64,000 nucleotides of DNA from Kroppenstedtia sanguinis (lineage in GTDB: Bacteria; Bacillota; Bacilli; Thermoactinomycetales; DSM-45169), in contig NZ_JBNPXF010000003.1 of the NCBI RefSeq assembly GCF_050433445.1, forward strand, positions 1 to 64,000, given 5' to 3'. The position numbers and the translations under genes were made by a program. The notes beneath the pieces are model-generated. The model had not been told where the DNA came from and made no database searches. It saw only the letters and a program-made list of their open reading frames with translations. How positions within the stretch are numbered: position 1 is the first letter of the stretch; every line of letters begins with the position of its first letter. This document shows, piece by piece, positions 8,883 through 16,706 of this stretch.

Positions 8883-9119
8883 AGTCTGTCTTTGATCGAC
8901 TTTATGATCTAATCCTGAAATGGTGAAGTCTAACGGAATCATCCACCCCAAAATGTCGTCGATCCCCAGTAGTGCAAAAATCCTGGGGGATCGACGACAT
9001 TTGTTATGTAGTGGTTGGGGTTGATCTATCAAGGATTTGGGTGATCATCAACGAAAAATCATCAAAAATCGGATGACAGATAGGATCTTGAAAAGCTGAT
9101 GGGAGTGCGGGTAAAATGG
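8883..9119 (+). promoter_or_regulatory. CRISPR leader 5 with perfect 17-bp inverted repeat
   Basis: Arms at 8951-8967 and 8986-9002 pair perfectly. The upstream part is almost identical to leader 4. The part nearest the array differs more, although the GCGGGTAAAATGG junction block is kept. Confidence 0.8.
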
Positions 9120-9884
9120 GTTTAGAACATACCTATTAGGAATTGAAACGGGAAAATGCAGCGGGAACTAGAATTTGTCGTCAAATGGTTTAGAACATAC
9201 CTATTAGGAATTGAAACAAGTGCCCCAATCCTTTTCAGAAGCTCTCCGGCTCGTTTAGAACATACCTATTAGGAATTGAAACCTTTCATAACCGTACATC
9301 TCGTCCTCAAGCCAGTAGTGGTTTAGAACATACCTATTAGGAATTGAAACACTAGCCGGTCGCATTTATACAGCGTCTTGCCTTCCGTTTAGAACATACC
9401 TATTAGGAATTGAAACCCGCGAAGTGTCGTGAAAGTCTCCTTTTGCGTCGCTTGTTTAGAACATACCTATTAGGATTTGAAACGCGGTTTCATAGTTGCC
9501 TACCACAATTTAATCCACCTGGTTTAGAACATACCTATTAGGAATTGAAACCTATACGATATAGCCATAACAAAAGCGCCAATCACGTTTAGAACATACC
9601 TATTAGGAATTGAAACAAATCGGTTGCAACTTTCTACACACCACCGGCCAGGTCGGCGCATCCGTTTAGAACATACCTATTAGGAATTGAAACTGACTCA
9701 AAGGGGGTACGGACCCCCCTACCCTTGTGTTTAGAACATACCTATAAGGAATTGAAACGGATGTAGGCAAAAGAAATTCGAAGGGTTGCTGTCACATACC
9801 TATAAGGAATTGAAACTCGTCTCTATCGCCCTGTCTCGAGACGGATGATAGTTTTGTTTAGAACATACCTATGAGGAATTGAAA
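9120..9884 (+). CRISPR. CRISPR array 5: 12 repeats, 11 spacers
   Basis: Repeats start at 9120, 9188, 9253, 9321, 9387, 9454, 9522, 9587, 9664, 9729, 9787 and 9855, with consensus GTTTAGAACATACC...TAGGAATTGAAAC. The unit at 9787 has lost its first bases (GCTGTCACATACC), and the last has GAGG in place of TAGG. Spacers are about 35-47 bases. No leader or cas gene follows. Confidence 0.97.
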
Positions 9885-10029
9885 CTACTCTTGCCCGCCG
9901 TCGTCGATCCGCCGGCCCGTTTCTTCCGGCCCGTTTCCTATAATAATTTGACCCTTCGTCTTCTGATTTTATTCAGCCTTTTCTGTTTGTGTAGTATGAT
10001 CTGGTGCGGTATAGCTTGTTATCGGGATA

Positions 10030-10071
10030 CCAACCCAACCCCCCGTCGAAATCGGCGGGGGGTTGGGTTGG
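10030..10071. terminator. Strong 16-bp hairpin beyond the CRISPR arrays
   Basis: The arms CCAACCCAACCCCCCG (10030-10045) and their perfect complement (10056-10071) close a ten-base loop. The tail is TCTTAATCCTTTCC, with no real T-run. It may stop or protect the long pre-crRNA transcript. The rest of 9885-10096 shows no gene. Confidence 0.5.
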
Positions 10072-10096
10072 TCTTAATCCTTTCCTGAAAGCAAAT

Positions 10097-10131
10097 AAAA
10101 AAACGGAAACCCGAATGATTCGGGTTTTCCG
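10097..10131 (-). terminator. Terminator of the CarD-type gene
   Basis: On the minus strand the stem CGGAAAACCCGAA / TTCGGGTTTCCG is followed by seven T residues, just after the stop codon. Confidence 0.85.
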
Positions 10132-10611
10132 TTAACAATGGGCGGCTTCATCCAATAGTCGGGTGGCCTGATCTTCTTCAATCTCCTTTACCAGCACGAG
10201 CTCGCTGACCAGGATCTGTTTGGCATTGTCGAGCAGTTTTTTCTCGCCGGTGCCAAGGGATTTTTCTTTGTTGATCTGGGCCAAATCCCGGATTACCTCC
10301 GTGGTTTTGTAGATATCACCGGTTTTCATCTTATCCATATTCTTACGGAACCGCTGATTCCAAGAGCCGGTGGAAGAGGAGGGATCGTCGTTGAACAGGA
10401 GAAAAACACTCTCCATTGTGTCCGGATCGACGATATGGCGTAATCCCATCTCGTCGATCCGATCCGTGGGGATCATGATTTGCACGTCTCCCAGGGACAT
10501 GTGAATGATGTAGTAACGTTGTTTTTTACCGAGGATCTCTTTTTCCTCAACGCCTTCAATCACACCAGCGCCATGGAGAGGGTAAACGATTTTGTCACCA
10601 ACCTGGAACAA
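10132..10611 (-). CDS. CarD/CdnL-family RNA polymerase-binding regulator
   Basis: A 159-residue protein with an N-terminal RNAP-interaction (Tudor-like) domain, FQVGDKIVYPLHGAGVIEGVE, followed by a helical DNA-binding C-terminus, as in CarD and B. subtilis YdeB. In studied relatives it binds the polymerase beta subunit and tunes open-complex stability. I choose the TTG at 10611 because GGAGGTGG ends six bases before it. A GTG at 10620 lies inside that ribosome site. It is a single-gene unit with its own promoter and terminator. Confidence 0.9.
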   Translation of the reverse strand: MFQVGDKIVYPLHGAGVIEGVEEKEILGKKQRYYIIHMSLGDVQIMIPTDRIDEMGLRHIVDPDTMESVFLLFNDDPSSSTGSWNQRFRKNMDKMKTGDIYKTTEVIRDLAQINKEKSLGTGEKKLLDNAKQILVSELVLVKEIEEDQATRLLDEAAHC

Positions 10612-10685
10612 ACTGCCCACCTCCGTACAAGAATTCCTTATTTAAGGATAGCACACCGGAGCGATGAAATCAAGCAAAACCAGAA

Positions 10686-10715
10686 ATGATACCATGACTA
10701 AAGGTTCCTCGTCAA
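10686..10715 (-). promoter_or_regulatory. Sigma-A-type promoter of the CarD-type gene
   Basis: Minus-strand TTGACG (10715-10710) and TATCAT (10691-10686), 18 bases apart, about 75 bases before the start codon. Confidence 0.65.
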
Positions 10716-10749
10716 GAATATATATTAAAAAAAACACCGGTTTAGACGG

Positions 10750-10778
10750 TTGAGTATTGGAATGGTATATGGTACAAT
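10750..10778 (+). promoter_or_regulatory. Sigma-A-type promoter of the cold-shock gene
   Basis: TTGAGT (10750-10755) and TACAAT (10773-10778) with an ideal 17-base spacer. Transcription would start near 10785 and produce a leader of about 128 bases that contains the long hairpin. Confidence 0.75.
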
Positions 10779-10807
10779 ACTTTTTAGTTGAATATTTGAG
10801 GTATATA

Positions 10808-10872
10808 ATTCACATGTTATATAGGAATTATAAACTCTCAGTTTGTAATCCTATATAACATGTGAATTTTTG
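10808..10872 (+). promoter_or_regulatory. 28-bp hairpin with U-tract in the cold-shock leader
   Basis: The outer stem pairs 10808-10826 with 10849-10867 (19 perfect bp). After one bulged A, the inner stem pairs 10828-10836 with 10840-10848 (one G-U) around a three-base loop. TTTTT follows directly. Shape and position between promoter and gene suggest an attenuator or temperature-responsive leader. An inserted palindromic element is the alternative. Confidence 0.6.
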
Positions 10873-10912
10873 CCGTTAAATGGTCAACAATTATTTTTTT
10901 GGAGGTACTTCC

Positions 10913-11113
10913 ATGATTGAAGGTACGGTGAAATGGTTTAACGCAGACAAAGGATTCGGTTTTATCGAGGTGGAAGGCAGAGATGACGTGTTTGTTCACT
11001 TTTCTGCGATCCAAAGCGAGGGCTTTAAAACCCTCGATGAAGGCGATAAAGTGAGCTTCGAAATCGTTCAGGGAAACCGCGGTGACCAAGCCGCCAACGT
11101 GGTGAAGCTCTGA
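10913..11113 (+). CDS. Cold-shock protein (CspA/B/D family)
   Basis: A 66-residue single cold-shock domain with RNP1 (KGFGFI) and RNP2 (VFVHF) and the usual MxxGTVKWFNxxKGFGFI start. It binds single-stranded nucleic acid and acts as an RNA chaperone. The ATG at 10913 has a GGAGGT site seven bases upstream, which rules out the in-frame ATG at 10880. It is monocistronic with its own promoter, an exceptional leader hairpin and a terminator. I cannot assign a particular paralogue letter. Confidence 0.93.
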   Translation: MIEGTVKWFNADKGFGFIEVEGRDDVFVHFSAIQSEGFKTLDEGDKVSFEIVQGNRGDQAANVVKL

Positions 11114-11145
11114 ATTGAAAAGCCGGATCCTCAGTGGGGTCCATC

Positions 11146-11178
11146 GACCGTTGACACCTGTTGTCAACGGTCTTTTGT
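11146..11178 (+). terminator. Terminator of the cold-shock gene
   Basis: GACCGTTGACA and its perfect complement (11162-11172) around CCTGT, followed by TTTTG. Confidence 0.85.
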
Positions 11179-11341
11179 TGTGGATGGAATTTCGTTTTTC
11201 AGCAGATCTGGGTGGTCTGCATGATGTGATTTTGTGGCAGTGGCGAGTAGATTCCCTTCCAATTCGATGGCACTTTCAGTAAAATTACCTTGACGTTTGA
11301 TAGGGAACCCTAGAACCAATCATTTACGGGAGGGGACATCC

Positions 11342-12697
11342 ATGGAGAAACATCTCCAGTTTGACTATTCCAATGCGCTTGCTTTTTTCGGTTCACATGA
11401 ATTGGAACAGATGGTGCCTGCGGTGCAGATGGCCCACGATCAGTTGCACGGAAGGTCCGGAGTGGGGCGGGAGTATCTGGGGTGGCTCGATCTGCCTGAG
11501 ACCTATGATCGGGAGGAGTTTGAGCAGATTCAAAGGGCGGCGGAGAAAATCCGTTCGGACTCAGACGCACTGGTGGTAATCGGGATCGGTGGCTCCTATC
11601 TGGGAGCTCGGGCTGCAATCGAGATGCTGACACACACCTATTATAATGCACAGCCCTCAGGGGAACGGCAGGGGCCGGAGATCCATTTTGCAGGTAACCA
11701 TCTCAGTTCCACTGGACTGCGTCATCTGCTGGAGCATTTGCAGGGGAAGCGGGTCAGTCTCAATGTCATTTCCAAATCGGGAACGACTACAGAACCGGCG
11801 ATCGCCTTCCGGATCCTGAAGGAGTGGATGGAGCAGCAGTATGGGAGAGAAGGGGCGAGAAAACGGATTTATGCCACTACCGACCGCCAACGAGGGGCTC
11901 TCAAGCAACTGGCGGAGACGGAAGGGTATGAAACATTTGTCATTCCTGATGATGTAGGGGGCCGTTATTCTGTGCTGACCGCCGTGGGTTTGTTACCCAT
12001 CGCTACGGCGGGGATTGACATCGATCAGGTGATGGCGGGTGCCCGAGAGGCGAGAGTGGCCTATGGCGTTCCTGATTTGATGGATAATGCCGCCTACCAA
12101 TATGCGGCCCTCCGCAATATATCGTATCGGAAAGGCAAACAGGTGGAGCTTTTGGTTCACTATGAGCCGGCTCTGCAATACTTTTCTGAGTGGTGGAAAC
12201 AACTCTTCGGTGAAAGTGAAGGGAAGGATGGAAAAGGAATTTTCCCGGCATCGGTCCAATTCACCACGGATCTGCATTCCATGGGACAGTATATCCAGGA
12301 AGGACGCCGGAATCTTTTCGAAACGGTGATTCAAGTGGAACCGTCGGCGGAGGCCCTGGCGATCGGAACAGATCCTGACAACCTGGATGGTCTCAATTAT
12401 CTGGCGGGACGCACCTTGGACGAAGTGAATCACAAGGCCCTTGAGGCTACGATGTTGGCCCATACGGATGGCGGGGTGCCCAATCTTCTTCTTCGGCTCC
12501 CGCAGATCAGTCCCTTTACCCTGGGAGAGATGGTCTACTTTTTTGAGAAAGCTTGTGGGATCAGCGGTTATCTGATGGGGGTCAACCCCTTTGATCAACC
12601 GGGGGTGGAAGCCTATAAACAGAATATGTTCGCCTTGCTGGGGAAACCGGGCTTGGAAGGCGAAGGGGAAAAATTGAATAGACGGCTGAACTCCTGA
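11342..12697 (+). CDS. pgi: Glucose-6-phosphate isomerase
   Basis: A 451-residue enzyme that interconverts glucose 6-phosphate and fructose 6-phosphate. Its two SIS half-domains show VIGIGGSYLGARAA (about residue 75) and VISKSGTTTEPAIAFR (about residue 140), and it has the length of Bacillus Pgi. The ATG at 11342 follows a GGGAGGGG site. It is monocistronic and ends with a strong terminator. The nearby gal genes feed glucose phosphates into the same point of central metabolism. Confidence 0.95.
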   Translation: MEKHLQFDYSNALAFFGSHELEQMVPAVQMAHDQLHGRSGVGREYLGWLDLPETYDREEFEQIQRAAEKIRSDSDALVVIGIGGSYLGARAAIEMLTHTYYNAQPSGERQGPEIHFAGNHLSSTGLRHLLEHLQGKRVSLNVISKSGTTTEPAIAFRILKEWMEQQYGREGARKRIYATTDRQRGALKQLAETEGYETFVIPDDVGGRYSVLTAVGLLPIATAGIDIDQVMAGAREARVAYGVPDLMDNAAYQYAALRNISYRKGKQVELLVHYEPALQYFSEWWKQLFGESEGKDGKGIFPASVQFTTDLHSMGQYIQEGRRNLFETVIQVEPSAEALAIGTDPDNLDGLNYLAGRTLDEVNHKALEATMLAHTDGGVPNLLLRLPQISPFTLGEMVYFFEKACGISGYLMGVNPFDQPGVEAYKQNMFALLGKPGLEGEGEKLNRRLNS

Positions 12698-12705
12698 TTA
12701 TTTTA

Positions 12706-12738
12706 GCCCGCCCCGACTGGATCCGGGGCGGGGTTTTC
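12706..12738 (+). terminator. Terminator of pgi
   Basis: CCCGCCCCG (12707-12715) and CGGGGCGGG (12724-12732) pair, followed by GTTTTCC. A second, weaker hairpin (CAGAAAG..CGGCC / GGCCGCTTTCTG, about 12748-12778) lies between the convergent genes. Confidence 0.85.
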
Positions 12739-12826
12739 CTTTAAACAGAAAGAAGCGGCCGTGGTGGGCCGCTTTCTGTGAGATGGATGAAAAGACAAAG
12801 AATGATAGCATCGGTCTGTTAAACAG

Positions 12827-13117
12827 TTATCCCCTGATCAAGGATGAAATGAACAGGATCGCTCCGGCTAGAATGAAACCGCAAAAGATATAGAGCATTT
12901 CAATGCCCAGTTGGGCCTGTTTCTTTTTCCGCTTGACCTCTTTCTTTGGAATGACCTGTTTTTTCGGTTTTTTCGGGGGGCTTTTCTTGGTCTGCTTCGT
13001 CTGTTTTTTCTTTGGAGCTGTCTGCGAGGTCCCTTTTTTGTTTTTGTGAGCTGTTGATTTCGTCATTTTCTTTTTCTTTGGATTCGTCGATGTTTTGGTT
13101 TCCTTGGTTTTTTTCAT
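12827..13117 (-). CDS. Lysine-rich protein with C-terminal membrane anchor
   Basis: A 96-residue protein. Residues 1-70 are mostly Lys, Thr, Pro, Ser and Gln and probably disordered. One hydrophobic helix (about 72-92, IEMLYIFCGFILAGAILFI) and a short polar end follow. The sequence suggests a tail-anchored membrane protein with a highly basic cytoplasmic domain. The ATG at 13117 has an AAGGAGGG site. Another minus-strand frame (12900-13205) lacks these signs. No family recognised. Nothing firm was found in the gap 13118-13398 apart from AT-rich promoter-like sequence before galT. Confidence 0.65.
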   Translation of the reverse strand: MKKTKETKTSTNPKKKKMTKSTAHKNKKGTSQTAPKKKQTKQTKKSPPKKPKKQVIPKKEVKRKKKQAQLGIEMLYIFCGFILAGAILFISSLIRG

Positions 13118-13398
13118 CGGAGTCCCTCCTTTCTTGCAGGTTTACTCCGGGGGTTGCGTTTTCTTGAATAGGGAGAGCGGGTTCATGTCTGTCTCCAAGC
13201 GCCATTTTACCTGTGGAGTGAGGGGACGAGCGTCTACATCCAGAGAGTATTTTAACATAGGGAAGGGAGGCAAATCCTTCCTTCTGTAGGGAGAGAGAAT
13301 CAGTTTTGATTTCTCAATATTTCCTTGCATTTTGGTAATTTGGACTATAACATAATCAGTAGATAATTAAATAATTTAAATATCGGAGGGAACCCGGA

Positions 13399-14382
13399 GT
13401 GGAGTTACGCTATAATCCGTTGTTGGATGATTGGACCATGGTGGCCTCCAACCGAAAAGCTAGGCCAAACTTGCCCCGAACCGACTGTCCGTTCTGTCCG
13501 GGCTCGGGAAAGGTGCCTGATCATTATGACGTGCTGAAATATGACAATGACTTTCCAGCGTTGATGCCAGATCCACCCGCTCCGGATCCAGTGGGATCAG
13601 AACTTTATCGGACGGAAAAAGCCTATGGCAAGTGTGAAGTGATTCTGTATTCGCCGGAACATCGAGTGACACTGCCGGAGTTGCCAGTGCCCCATATTGA
13701 AAAGTTGGTGGATCTGTGGAGCGAACGGTTTGCGGAACTAGGAAAAGATCCCCGGCACCAGTATGTGATGATATTTGAAAATCGGGGGGAAGAGGTAGGG
13801 GTGACCATGCCCCATCCCCATGGACAAATTTACGCCTATTCCCAGATGCCCCTCAAGATTCAAAGGGAGCTATCCAGCTGCAAGGCACATCATGAACGGA
13901 CCGGTCGTTGCCTGATTTGTGATATGAACAGGGAGGAAATGAAGTTTCAAGGGAGGGTGATTGCGGAAAATGATCATTTCCTCGCTTACCTGCCCTTTTT
14001 CACAGATTATCCCTATGGAATGTTCATCGTCAGCAAGCAGCATCTGACAGCACTCACTGATTTCAACCACAGTCAGAAACAGGCTCTCGCCGGGATTCTA
14101 AAGGAGATGACCGGGGCGATGGACAACCTGTTCAACCGTCCCTTTCCGTATATGATGGTGTTGCACCAACGTCCTGTGAACGGAGAAGACGTGGAGAGTT
14201 ATTACCATTTCCATATTGAGTTTTACACTCCGCTCAGGGAACGGGACAAGATCAAGTATTACGCTTCGTCGGAGATGGGGGCCTGGGCGGCCTGCAACCC
14301 CAGTTCCGTGGAAGAGACGGCAACGGAACTCCGGGATGCGCATCAGCGGTTTCTGGAAAAGGAAGGGGATGGATTGCGGTGA
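13399..14382 (+). CDS. galT: Galactose-1-phosphate uridylyltransferase
   Basis: A 327-residue HIT-superfamily enzyme of the Leloir pathway that exchanges galactose 1-phosphate with UDP-glucose. The active-site motif HPHGQIYAY carries the histidine that is uridylylated. CPFCPGSG near the N-terminus fits the metal-binding cysteines. It is the common type-1 GalT, not the longer GalT2 of many Bacillales. The start is GTG behind a GGAGGGA site. First gene of galTKE, overlapping galK by four bases (GTGA). Confidence 0.93.
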   Translation: MELRYNPLLDDWTMVASNRKARPNLPRTDCPFCPGSGKVPDHYDVLKYDNDFPALMPDPPAPDPVGSELYRTEKAYGKCEVILYSPEHRVTLPELPVPHIEKLVDLWSERFAELGKDPRHQYVMIFENRGEEVGVTMPHPHGQIYAYSQMPLKIQRELSSCKAHHERTGRCLICDMNREEMKFQGRVIAENDHFLAYLPFFTDYPYGMFIVSKQHLTALTDFNHSQKQALAGILKEMTGAMDNLFNRPFPYMMVLHQRPVNGEDVESYYHFHIEFYTPLRERDKIKYYASSEMGAWAACNPSSVEETATELRDAHQRFLEKEGDGLR

Positions 14383-15566
14383 GTGGTGGAGAAGCGGCGC
14401 TGGAAGCTTTCACAAGCATCTATGGCCCAGGGGAGGTCCGATTATTTTTCGCACCAGGCCGTGTCAACCTGATCGGGGAGCATACGGATTACACGGGAGG
14501 GTATGCCTTTCCCGCCGCACTCACCCGGGGGACCTGGGCAGTCCTTCGACCACGAACAGACGGGGTCTTCCGACTGGCATCCACCCGGTTTGCAGAGCAG
14601 GCGGAGTTCAAGGCCGATGAAGTGGGGAGGCGTCGGGGAGAGGGGTGGGCCAATTTCCCACAGGGAATGATTCGGGAGTTGGCCGCTGCCGGGGCCAAAC
14701 TGCCAGGTGCGGATATTTTGTATCACGGGGATTTACCCTCGGGAGCTGGTCTCTCCTCTTCAGCTTCCATCGGATTGGCGACGGGGGTAGCGCTGGCTGC
14801 TCTGGAGGATCGCACATGGAGGATGTTGGATTTGATTCAGATGGTCCAACAGTCGGAAAACCGGTTTATCGGGGTTCAGTGCGGGATCATGGATCCCTTT
14901 GCCTCCGGAATGGGCAAAGCGGGTCACGCCATCCTGCTCCATTGCCGTCAATTGGATTATCGCCATGTTCCCTTGCAACTGAGGGATTACCGGTTGCTGA
15001 TCATTCACACCAACAAGGTGCGGGAGCTCGCCGAATCTCGCTACAACGAACGACGTCGGGAGTGTGAAGAAGGGTTTCAGCAACTGAGACGGCGACTTCC
15101 GGAAGCGACAGATTTGGGGAGCGTCGGGGAAGAGGCATGGCAGGAGGCCCAGGAGGCGGTGACATCCCCGCAACTGAGAAAACGGCTGACCCATGTGGTT
15201 ACAGAAAATGCCCGCGTTCTCCAGTCGGAACAGGCCCTGATTGCAGGAGATCTGCACCGATTTGGTGAGTTGATGAAAGAGTCCCACCATTCTCTAAAAG
15301 AAGATTATGAAGTGACGGGCCCAGAGTTGGACAGTCTGTTTGAAGCGGCGATCCAGGTGCCGGGATGTATCGGTGCTCGCATGACCGGGGCAGGGTTTGG
15401 CGGCTGTACGGTCAACTTGGTTCATCGGGAGGCGGTGGAATCCTTCCGACAGCAGGTGGAGGAGCAGTATTTTGCTGAAACCGGACGCCAGGCGGTGTTC
15501 CACGAGTCAGGGATTGGCGACGGTGCCCGGGAAATTGGGAAGGGGGAACAAGCATGGCGGTGTTAG
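14379..15566 (+). CDS. galK: Galactokinase
   Basis: A 395-residue GHMP kinase that phosphorylates galactose. Motifs: GRVNLIGEHTDYTGGYAFP (galactokinase signature, about residues 28-46), LPSGAGLSSSAS (ATP loop, about 115-126) and MTGAGFGGCTVNL near the C-terminus. The GTG start overlaps the galT stop, and the end overlaps galE by 13 bases, so translation is coupled along the operon. Confidence 0.95.
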   Translation: MSGGEAALEAFTSIYGPGEVRLFFAPGRVNLIGEHTDYTGGYAFPAALTRGTWAVLRPRTDGVFRLASTRFAEQAEFKADEVGRRRGEGWANFPQGMIRELAAAGAKLPGADILYHGDLPSGAGLSSSASIGLATGVALAALEDRTWRMLDLIQMVQQSENRFIGVQCGIMDPFASGMGKAGHAILLHCRQLDYRHVPLQLRDYRLLIIHTNKVRELAESRYNERRRECEEGFQQLRRRLPEATDLGSVGEEAWQEAQEAVTSPQLRKRLTHVVTENARVLQSEQALIAGDLHRFGELMKESHHSLKEDYEVTGPELDSLFEAAIQVPGCIGARMTGAGFGGCTVNLVHREAVESFRQQVEEQYFAETGRQAVFHESGIGDGAREIGKGEQAWRC

Positions 15567-16549
15567 TGACCGGGGGAGCCGGTTACATCGGGAGTCATAC
15601 GGTGATTCATCTGCTGGAACGGGGAGAGGAAGTAGTGGTCCTCGATCACCTGGGTACAGGTCATCCAGCGGCGGTGAAAGCCACCACTTTTTATCAGGGG
15701 GATCTGAGAGATGAGAAGCTGATCCACCAGATCTTTCAGGAGCGCCCTATCGAGTCGGTGGTTCATTTTGCCGCACTCTCCTTGGTAGGAACCAGCAGTG
15801 AGGATCCCCTCTCCTATTATGACAACAATGTATCGGGAACCCGAAGCTTGCTATCGGCGATGGTGGCCTACGGGGTGAAGCGGATGGTCTTCTCTTCCAC
15901 TGCCGCTGTTTATGGAGAACCGGAGACCATCCCGATTCCTGAGACCGCCCCCCTTCAACCCACCAATCCCTATGGGGAGACCAAAAGAGTGATCGAAGGG
16001 ATGCTGGCATGGTGTGATCAGGCTTATGGGATTCGATCCACCTCTCTTCGCTATTTCAATGCGGCAGGAGCCCATCCGACCGTCGATGTAGGGGAGGATC
16101 ATGATCCGGAGACGCACTTGATCCCGATCCTATTACAAGTCGCCCTGGGGCAGAGAGATTCGATCCAAGTCTTTGGTGTGGATTATCCCACCCCCGATGG
16201 TACTTGCATTCGGGACTATGTTCATGTGATGGATCTGGCAGAGGCCCACGGCCTCGCACTGGATCGTCTCAGGAAGGGTGGCTCCAGCGCCGTATACAAT
16301 CTGGGAAATGGAAAAGGTTTTTCTGTACGGGAAGTGATCCAGGCAGTCGAAGGGGTCATCGGTCGCCGACTCCAAGTTCAGACCGCTCCACGCCGTCCGG
16401 GAGATCCTGCAGTTCTGGTGGCGTCGGCGGAAAAGGCACGGGCGGAACTGGGTTGGAATCCTCGCTATCCGGAGCTGGATGAAATCGTTGCCAGCGCTTG
16501 GAAGTGGGCGCAGCGTCATCCTCGGGGCTATGAAGATGGACCAAATTGA
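15554..16549 (+). CDS. galE: UDP-glucose 4-epimerase
   Basis: A 331-residue extended short-chain dehydrogenase with the NAD loop VTGGAGYIGSH at the N-terminus, the catalytic SSTAAVYG serine region and the NPYGETK Tyr-x3-Lys motif. It regenerates UDP-glucose from UDP-galactose and completes galTKE. The ATG lies inside the end of galK. No clear terminator separates it from the ROK gene, and the inverted repeat that follows could serve as terminator or operator. Confidence 0.95.
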   Translation: MAVLVTGGAGYIGSHTVIHLLERGEEVVVLDHLGTGHPAAVKATTFYQGDLRDEKLIHQIFQERPIESVVHFAALSLVGTSSEDPLSYYDNNVSGTRSLLSAMVAYGVKRMVFSSTAAVYGEPETIPIPETAPLQPTNPYGETKRVIEGMLAWCDQAYGIRSTSLRYFNAAGAHPTVDVGEDHDPETHLIPILLQVALGQRDSIQVFGVDYPTPDGTCIRDYVHVMDLAEAHGLALDRLRKGGSSAVYNLGNGKGFSVREVIQAVEGVIGRRLQVQTAPRRPGDPAVLVASAEKARAELGWNPRYPELDEIVASAWKWAQRHPRGYEDGPN

Positions 16550-16554
16550 AAGCC

Positions 16555-16583
16555 TTTACAAGTGAGAGAAGGATTCTTGTAAA
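16555..16583. promoter_or_regulatory. Inverted repeat upstream of the ROK gene, candidate operator
   Basis: TTTACAAG-N13-CTTGTAAA lies just after galE and before the ROK repressor. A TATAAA-like element and an AGGAGGTGGGG run follow. It could be an autoregulatory operator or a weak galE terminator. The assignment rests on symmetry and position. Confidence 0.4.
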
Positions 16584-16706
16584 CCTTTGCCGTATAAAAG
16601 GAGGTGGGGCCCAACGGGAGGGTGACAGTCGTGATAGATTGGATCCGAGTCCTGTACCGGGAGTGGGACATCCACCCTTGGAAAGGAGTTGTCCGTTATA
16701 TCACAG

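Noticed and set aside
8210..9032. Open frames of 64-94 codons on both strands in the CRISPR region, including one crossing the leader hairpin
   Set aside because: They consist of repeats, spacers and leader sequence; the repeated peptide pattern comes from the repeat unit.
9879..10088. 69-codon frame with a hydrophobic middle after the last CRISPR repeat
   Set aside because: It starts inside the repeat and runs through the 16-bp hairpin; no ribosome site.
12900..13205. Alternative minus-strand frame rich in Glu, Lys and Gln
   Set aside because: The overlapping frame at 12827-13117 has a good ribosome site and a membrane helix; this one has neither.
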